DNA of 64,000 nt from assembly GCA_028023455.1 (NCBI GenBank), contig JAQFVV010012402.1, positions 14,814,483 to 14,878,482 on the forward strand. Direction: 5' to 3'. Shown piece by piece: positions 58,047-64,000 of this stretch (position 1 is the stretch's first letter; each line of letters starts with the position of its first letter). The notes under the pieces are model-generated. The model was not told the DNA's origin and searched no databases. It was given only the letters and a program-made list of their open reading frames with translations. Position numbers and translations under genes: made by a program. This DNA comes from Epiperipatus broadwayi. Its lineage: Eukaryota > Onychophora > Udeonychophora > Euonychophora > Peripatidae.

Positions 58047-61000
58047 ATTGTTCATCTTTTCCTACTTTATTTTCGTCATATCAACACTAGTGAATGGCAA
58101 CACTTCATTTCCTACAGACTTTTTACGTGCCTTGAATAAAATTGCTTTATAAATGGCTTTTATTTCTGTTTTAAAATCATATTCCGAAAAACTTTTTCCT
58201 TAGTTTTAAATCCTGTTCACAACTAACAGTTATTTTTACTCAACTCATTTTTAACCTCTTGAGGTAACTTATAACTGTCTCAAAGATTTTCTTTCTCCAC
58301 CATACTATCTGTCTCTCCACCACTCTACTTAATTCAAACTTTATTTCCACCTTTCTGTCTATTACTTCTCCTGTGCTAATTCAATTTCTTTATCTTTTAC
58401 GACTACTTTTCTACTTCCTGACTCTCTTTAGTCATCTCATTTTCCCAAATCCTTTTCCATCTCCACTTCTTTTTGTTGAGTTTCTTCTACTCTTCCTGTC
58501 ATTTCTCTTCTCATTTCTTTCATTTCTGCTTTCAGCTGCTCCAGTATTGTTTATTCACTGTTTTATTTCTATCTTTTGTTTGTTATATTTTGTTTCATTT
58601 TCCAGCAACTCTTGTCATTATTTCTTTCATCTCAGCTTGCTGACCTTGTTTCATTTCTAGCAACTCTTGTCGTATTTCTATCATCAACTTTATCATCATC
58701 TGTGTCTCACTCTCTTCTTCTTCTCCTATCTGGTGGTATTTAAATAAAACAGGGCTCTCTTCCAAACCTGCTGTCCTGTCACCTTCTTCTTTACCTTCCA
58801 TTTTATACAAGGCTAACTTCGCTATATAACTTTTTTTTTTAAACAAAAATCTCAAAGCAAATAAAAACGCTATTTATTTATATCTGAGAAGACAACCAAT
58901 TTATTTTTACTACTCTTAAATTCGAAAATTAACTTTCTGAGCGATTTTTTTTTTTTAAACAACAACCAAAAAAAACTCTATTTATTATTTATACATATGA
59001 AAAAGACGGACTATATATATTTAACTCTTCAAAAAAAATTAACTCAGGCAGACTTTTTTTGAAAAAACGCTATTTATTATTTATGTCATATGAAAAAAAC
59101 GCAACCCCGTTCTACCAAACTGCTCCAACAATACATGCAATAATTAACAAAAATAGAACGCTACCGACTAGATCTTGCCACTTTATACCCTGAAACTTTC
59201 TCAACCGTCTAAACAAAATCTCACATGGGTTTGAAAACTCAGAAGCTCCACGTTGACGCACCAAAAATTACTATATATGTAACAGGAAGAAAGATCTTTG
59301 AGATTCGCATATACTGACCCTGGAAGCAGCCACTAATCCGAAAATAGGAACTAGACATTTATTTTAGGTTTAAATGATATGCGAATCAAAAGGCACCGAA
59401 CTACACTCAGGGAGGAACAAGATATCTTAAATATTATTTAGACAGCTGAGAAATCCAAAGCACAAAGATAAACGTCAGCCAAATAAATTTAAACAATTTA
59501 TTAATTTTATAAGTTAGACAATATAGTAAAGATATCGAGCATGAATATAAAAGTGACTTTTGTTAACATACGTTATATTTACCAGAGAGTGCACAAGAGT
59601 ACGACAAACATGAAGGCATTAAACATTTTGACAATGGAGATTCTCTCACCTTAAAAATAAGAAATGGTTAGGATAATACCTTCCTGCTGGCCAGTTGCTA
59701 AAAGCCGACCCTTTAACTTTTGTCAGCAGTTCTTTTACTCTTTTTATTAATTTTCTGAAATAAGTTCCTTTCCCTCTCTTATATTTTACCTGCCTAAGAA
59801 TTTATGATTTTGTCTCTTTCCCGTTCTGTTTTCCTTTCTAGCATATATACCTGAATCTTTTTCTTCTGAAACTTCCCAATTGTTCATCTTTTCCTACTTT
59901 ATTTTTCGTCATATCAACACTAGTAAATGGCAACACTTCATTTTCCCCAGTGTTTTTACATACATTTGGCAATTAAGATTACTTTATAAATGGCTTTTAT
60001 TTCTGTTTTTTTTTCATATTCCGAAAACTTTTAATAATAGTTTTAAATCCCTGTTCCCCCAACTAACAGTTATTTTACTCAACTCATTTTAACCTCTTGA
60101 GGTAACTTATAAAAATCTCCAAGATTTTCTTTCTACACCATACTATCCTCTCTCTCCACCCTCTACTTATTTCCAACTTTATTTCCACCCTTTCTGTCCT
60201 AGTACTCTCTGTTAATTCAATTTCTTTATCTTTTACGACTACTTTTTCTACTTCTGACTCTCTTTGCTCATCTCATTTCCAAATCCTTTTCCATCTCCCC
60301 TTCTTTTTTGTTGAGTTTCTTCTACTCTTCCTGTCATTTCTCTTCTCATTTCTTTCATTTCTGCTTTCAGCTGCCCAAGTATTGTTTGTTGACTCTGTTT
60401 TATTTCTATCTTTTGTTTTGTTATTTTGTTTCATTTTCAGCAACTCTTCACAGATGTTCTTTCATCTCAGCTTGCTGACCTTGTTTCAGTTCTAGCAACA
60501 TCTTGTCGTATTTCTATCATCAACTTTATCATCATCTGTGTCTCAGGCTCTTCTTCTTCTCCTATCTGGGGGTATTTAAATAGAAAACTCTCTTCCAAAC
60601 CTGCTGTCCTGTCACCTTCTTCTTTACCTTCCATTTTATACAAGGCTAACTACGCTATACTAACTTTTTTTTTTAAACAAAAATCTCAAAGCAAATAAAC
60701 GCTATTTATTTATATGCAAGAAGACAACGAACTATTTTTACACTCACAAATTATTAAATTAACTCTGAGCGATTTTTTTTTTTAAACAACAACAAAAAAA
60801 CTCTATTTATTATTTATATCATATGAAAAAAGACGGACTATATATATTTAACTCTTCAAAAAAATTAACTCAAAACAGACTTTTTTTGAAAATCATTATT
60901 TATTATTTATGTCATATGAAAAAATAAACCCCGTTCTCCCCGTTGCTCAACAATACATGCAATAATTAACAAAAATCCAATTTATAGACTAGATCTTGCC

Positions 61001-62952
61001 ACTTACACACAAATCTTTCTCAACCGTCTAAACAAAATCTCACATGGGTTTGAAAACTCGGAGAAGCTCCCGTTGGCCCTTAAAAATTACCTTATATGCT
61101 TAAGGAAGAAAGATCTTTGAGATCCTTTATATACTGACCCTAAGAGTAGCCACTAATCCGAAAATAGAACTAGGCGATTTATTTTAGGGTGAAAAGGATA
61201 TGCGAATCCAAAAGGCTTACGAACTACACTCAGGGAGGAACAAGATATCTTAAATATTATTTAGACAGATGAGAAATCACAGCACAAAGATAAACGTCAG
61301 CCAAATAAATTTAAACAATTTATTAATTTTATAAGTTGAACAATACTTAGTAAAAGATATCGAGGCATGAATATAAAAGTGACTTGTTAACATACGTATA
61401 TTTACCAGAGAGTGCACAAGAGTACGACAAACATGAAGGCATTAAACATTTTGACAATAAGATTCTCTCACTTAAAATATAAGAAATGGTTAGGATAATA
61501 CCTTCCTGCTGGCCAGTTGTAAATTAAAAAAACAAACAATAACCCTAGCTTCCTGAATCAGGGATAATAAAGCAGTTACTGTCCCTCGAAATCAATGTAA
61601 CCAGCGCTGACGTCTGAGCAGTAATATTCTAATTACTGTTGTTAAAAAGGCTAGGACTGCTGCGACGTAATACTACAGTCAAAGGTAAATGTGGTTGATC
61701 TCACTTACAAGACAGCAAAAGATATTTGATTACGATCTTGCATAATCCAGAAAGAAATGACTACTTTCAGACAACCCGAAGAAATAACCTAACAAATAGC
61801 CAGCAAAAAGATTTTGTTGTTTGCACAAAAAGGGCATAAACGAAAACATGTTTAAAGATTCTTTATTGTACAACAAAGGGCAGGTAAATAAATAAAGATT
61901 ATGAAAACTGCCAATGTGTTTTGTAATAGTTAACCGAAATAATAAAGAACTATATTAAACATATTAAATACAATCACCTTATAACCCCTGATAAACGAAA
62001 ATTGCAAACAAACTTTGAATCTTAAAACTAAGATTCCAAAACACATTTAAATACTAGAAAAGAGTACATACAGATAATAAATAATTAAAAAAAAACAATA
62101 CCATTTTATTTTGATTAGATTGTGGGAGATTTAATTAAACGCAAATTTATTTACCCTGGCTAGAATAGGGAAAAGTTTAGCTTACGGTAAGGCAGAGTTC
62201 TAGTAGTTGAGTGTGAGTGCGCACTTTTAATAATAGTTCAGCTTTCAGGTCCTTCTTAGCGTAAAGGTAGAGGCAGTGTTTATTTTAGAGGCTCATGGCA
62301 TGACTGAAGGAGAGCTGGTAGGCGTGGGTCCGTCCTTTGTTTAAATTAACCAAGACATTCCTATTGATGGCAAAACCCATAGCGGTAGATTTTGACATCT
62401 TGCACAGCATGGTTGATAATAATTATTTAAGTTTTTAGCAGGCAATTAAACGTCTGAACAGCTACTCAAAACCATCTGACTCTTAGCAGTCAATAATCCA
62501 AGTGTGTGTCTAATAATCTATCTATCTCTCTCTAAAGGCAAGGCGGACTATCCTTGCCTTGCTACATTTCCCGTGCAAAACTTTCATTAGTGTCCATTCT
62601 ATATTCCAGGCAGGGCAAATATTAATTTCCCGCTCAATCTAATTAAGATTTCCAACCAGGGATAATTGAAACAAAAACGACAAATACAAAACTAAATCTC
62701 CGCTTTTTTAGAATTAACTTTAAAAATAATTACCAATAAAAGCAACAGAATATATAATTAGCAAGCTTGTCTGTTTTTAATCAAATTGATTAAAACAGAG
62801 CGGTGAAAATAAACTATTTTAAAATCCAATTTTATAAACAAAGTAGTGAAAGTAAACTATTTTACAATCAATTTAATAAACATTAAATGATCTACTCTAA
62901 ATATAAATGTGTATGTGTTTTAAATAATAATACAAATTTTAGCATTAGACAT
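58047..62952 (-). repeat. Noisy inverted copy of 51805-56722
   Basis: Collinear reverse complement of unit W2 (58047-59690), the W1/W2 junction (about 59690), W1 (to about 61517), the V segment (to about 62110) and unit U (to 62952). Many small indels and substitutions interrupt it: for example GTGGCGCCCCCAGGGTC of the left arm appears as complement GACCCTGGAAGCAGCCAC or GACCCTAAGAGTAGCCAC. Both ORF copies are broken by frameshifts here. It ends at the 500-N gap. Confidence 0.85.
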
Positions 62953-63452
62953 NNNNNNNNNNNNNNNNNNNNNNNNNNNNNNNNNNNNNNNNNNNNNNNN
63001 NNNNNNNNNNNNNNNNNNNNNNNNNNNNNNNNNNNNNNNNNNNNNNNNNNNNNNNNNNNNNNNNNNNNNNNNNNNNNNNNNNNNNNNNNNNNNNNNNNNN
63101 NNNNNNNNNNNNNNNNNNNNNNNNNNNNNNNNNNNNNNNNNNNNNNNNNNNNNNNNNNNNNNNNNNNNNNNNNNNNNNNNNNNNNNNNNNNNNNNNNNNN
63201 NNNNNNNNNNNNNNNNNNNNNNNNNNNNNNNNNNNNNNNNNNNNNNNNNNNNNNNNNNNNNNNNNNNNNNNNNNNNNNNNNNNNNNNNNNNNNNNNNNNN
63301 NNNNNNNNNNNNNNNNNNNNNNNNNNNNNNNNNNNNNNNNNNNNNNNNNNNNNNNNNNNNNNNNNNNNNNNNNNNNNNNNNNNNNNNNNNNNNNNNNNNN
63401 NNNNNNNNNNNNNNNNNNNNNNNNNNNNNNNNNNNNNNNNNNNNNNNNNNNN
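62953..63452. other. Assembly gap, exactly 500 N
   Basis: A fixed-length run of N, typical of a scaffolding join of unknown true size. Order and orientation across it rest on scaffolding, so nothing should be inferred about linkage of 63453-64000 to the left. Confidence 0.99.
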
Positions 63453-63914
63453 ACGTATGATATATTACTGTAGCTGCGAACAGTTTTTTTTTTTTTAATT
63501 TATACCAAAAAAAAGCCGTAATAAATGTGAAGTTTGTCGATGCATACATTAATAATCAACGCTAGTATTAAGGAATTTAACTAAGATTTGGAATGGACTA
63601 CAAATGATGCACAACACCTTGTTTATAATTTAATATATTTTAATACTTAAATATAGATTAAATAAACAGAAGTGCATTGAACGACACATGCAGGTGGGTT
63701 ATAAAGTAAACATATATAAAACAAATATTAGCAAGTAATAGAATAATAACTAAATCTGGAGCCCCCAGCCATCCAGGTGCATCTAGGCCTAAACAACTAC
63801 AGGATCATGTCAATTTTTAAACACCAACCCAAACTTCTGGATCACCTCATAAAAGTTAATCTAGGTGTGATCCCTACAAGCCGGTTTCTTCATTTCAAAA
63901 TATATTTTTAAAAG

Positions 63915-64000
63915 ATAGACCCAATGTGCTATATCTGTCACAGAAGTGATGAAACATTTGACCATATCATCTTCCCCTGCCCTGGCTATCAGGACATCAG
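63915..64000 (+). pseudogene. Non-LTR retrotransposon C-terminal zinc-binding fragment, cut by window end
   Basis: The frame gives DPMCYICHRSDETFDHIIFP then CPGYQDI. The C-x2-C ... E-T-x2-H-x4-CP pattern is the zinc-binding region after the reverse transcriptase in many LINE-type elements. An in-frame stop lies about 3 codons before it, so it is probably a decayed or truncated copy. The stretch 63453-63914 before it is otherwise featureless. Confidence 0.6.

Noticed and set aside
62887-63549. ORFs running through the N gap on both strands
   Set aside because: They exist only because N codons are not stops.

Overview
The window is animal nuclear DNA: very A+T-rich by eye, gene-poor and intron-dominated. 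It carries six consecutive exons of one host gene on the + strand. Their conceptual translation matches the middle of DHTKD1, the mitochondrial 2-oxoadipate dehydrogenase E1 subunit of lysine breakdown. All introns are GT-AG. One is 73 bases, the other complete ones are about 5.5 to 13.4 kb, and the last runs at least 21.6 kb to the window edge. Large introns, Penelope-like elements, a Helitron and non-LTR remnants indicate an invertebrate metazoan; I cannot name the phylum.

Nearly everything else is mobile DNA inside those introns. The main find is a set of short non-coding elements carrying sequences that fold as type I hammerhead ribozymes, in at least five sequence families: 5.2-5.6 and 10.5-11.0 kb; 6.7-8.3 kb; 18.95-19.06 kb; 22.0-22.9 kb; 28.5-29.9 kb. 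The better copies have the core CUGANGA, a stem II, GAAA, a short palindromic stem III, a UH cleavage site and a stem I with an internal loop or bulge. Several elements share one layout: an inverted arm, then a direct arm, then a second direct arm (A'-A-A). Three show clear target duplications of 13 to 15 bp (19838-20558, 21983-22939, 28477-29901). This is what one expects of terminal repeats of Penelope-like elements, which are known to carry hammerheads. A decayed Penelope-like element with reverse transcriptase and GIY-YIG parts (27746-31729) is present, and one ribozyme composite has inserted into its coding region. A second GIY-YIG relic lies at 42590-43290.

Other mobile DNA: a 781-bp Helitron (8711-9491, minus) with a piece of its helicase; a 1.68-kb terminal-inverted-repeat element with a perfect 8-bp target duplication (37670-39348); the 3' end of a non-LTR retrotransposon (40130-40500); tRNA-like SINE fragments; a TGTAACGATCC-bounded element (48405-51528); and a non-LTR reverse-transcriptase fragment at the right edge.

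From 51.7 to 62.95 kb lies a retroelement-like unit with a coiled-coil, possibly Gag-like ORF interrupted by UGA. A 1,827-bp block of it is in tandem. About 4.9 kb of it recurs as a visibly noisier inverted copy that ends at a 500-N gap. That arrangement looks at least partly like a long-read fold-back assembly artefact.
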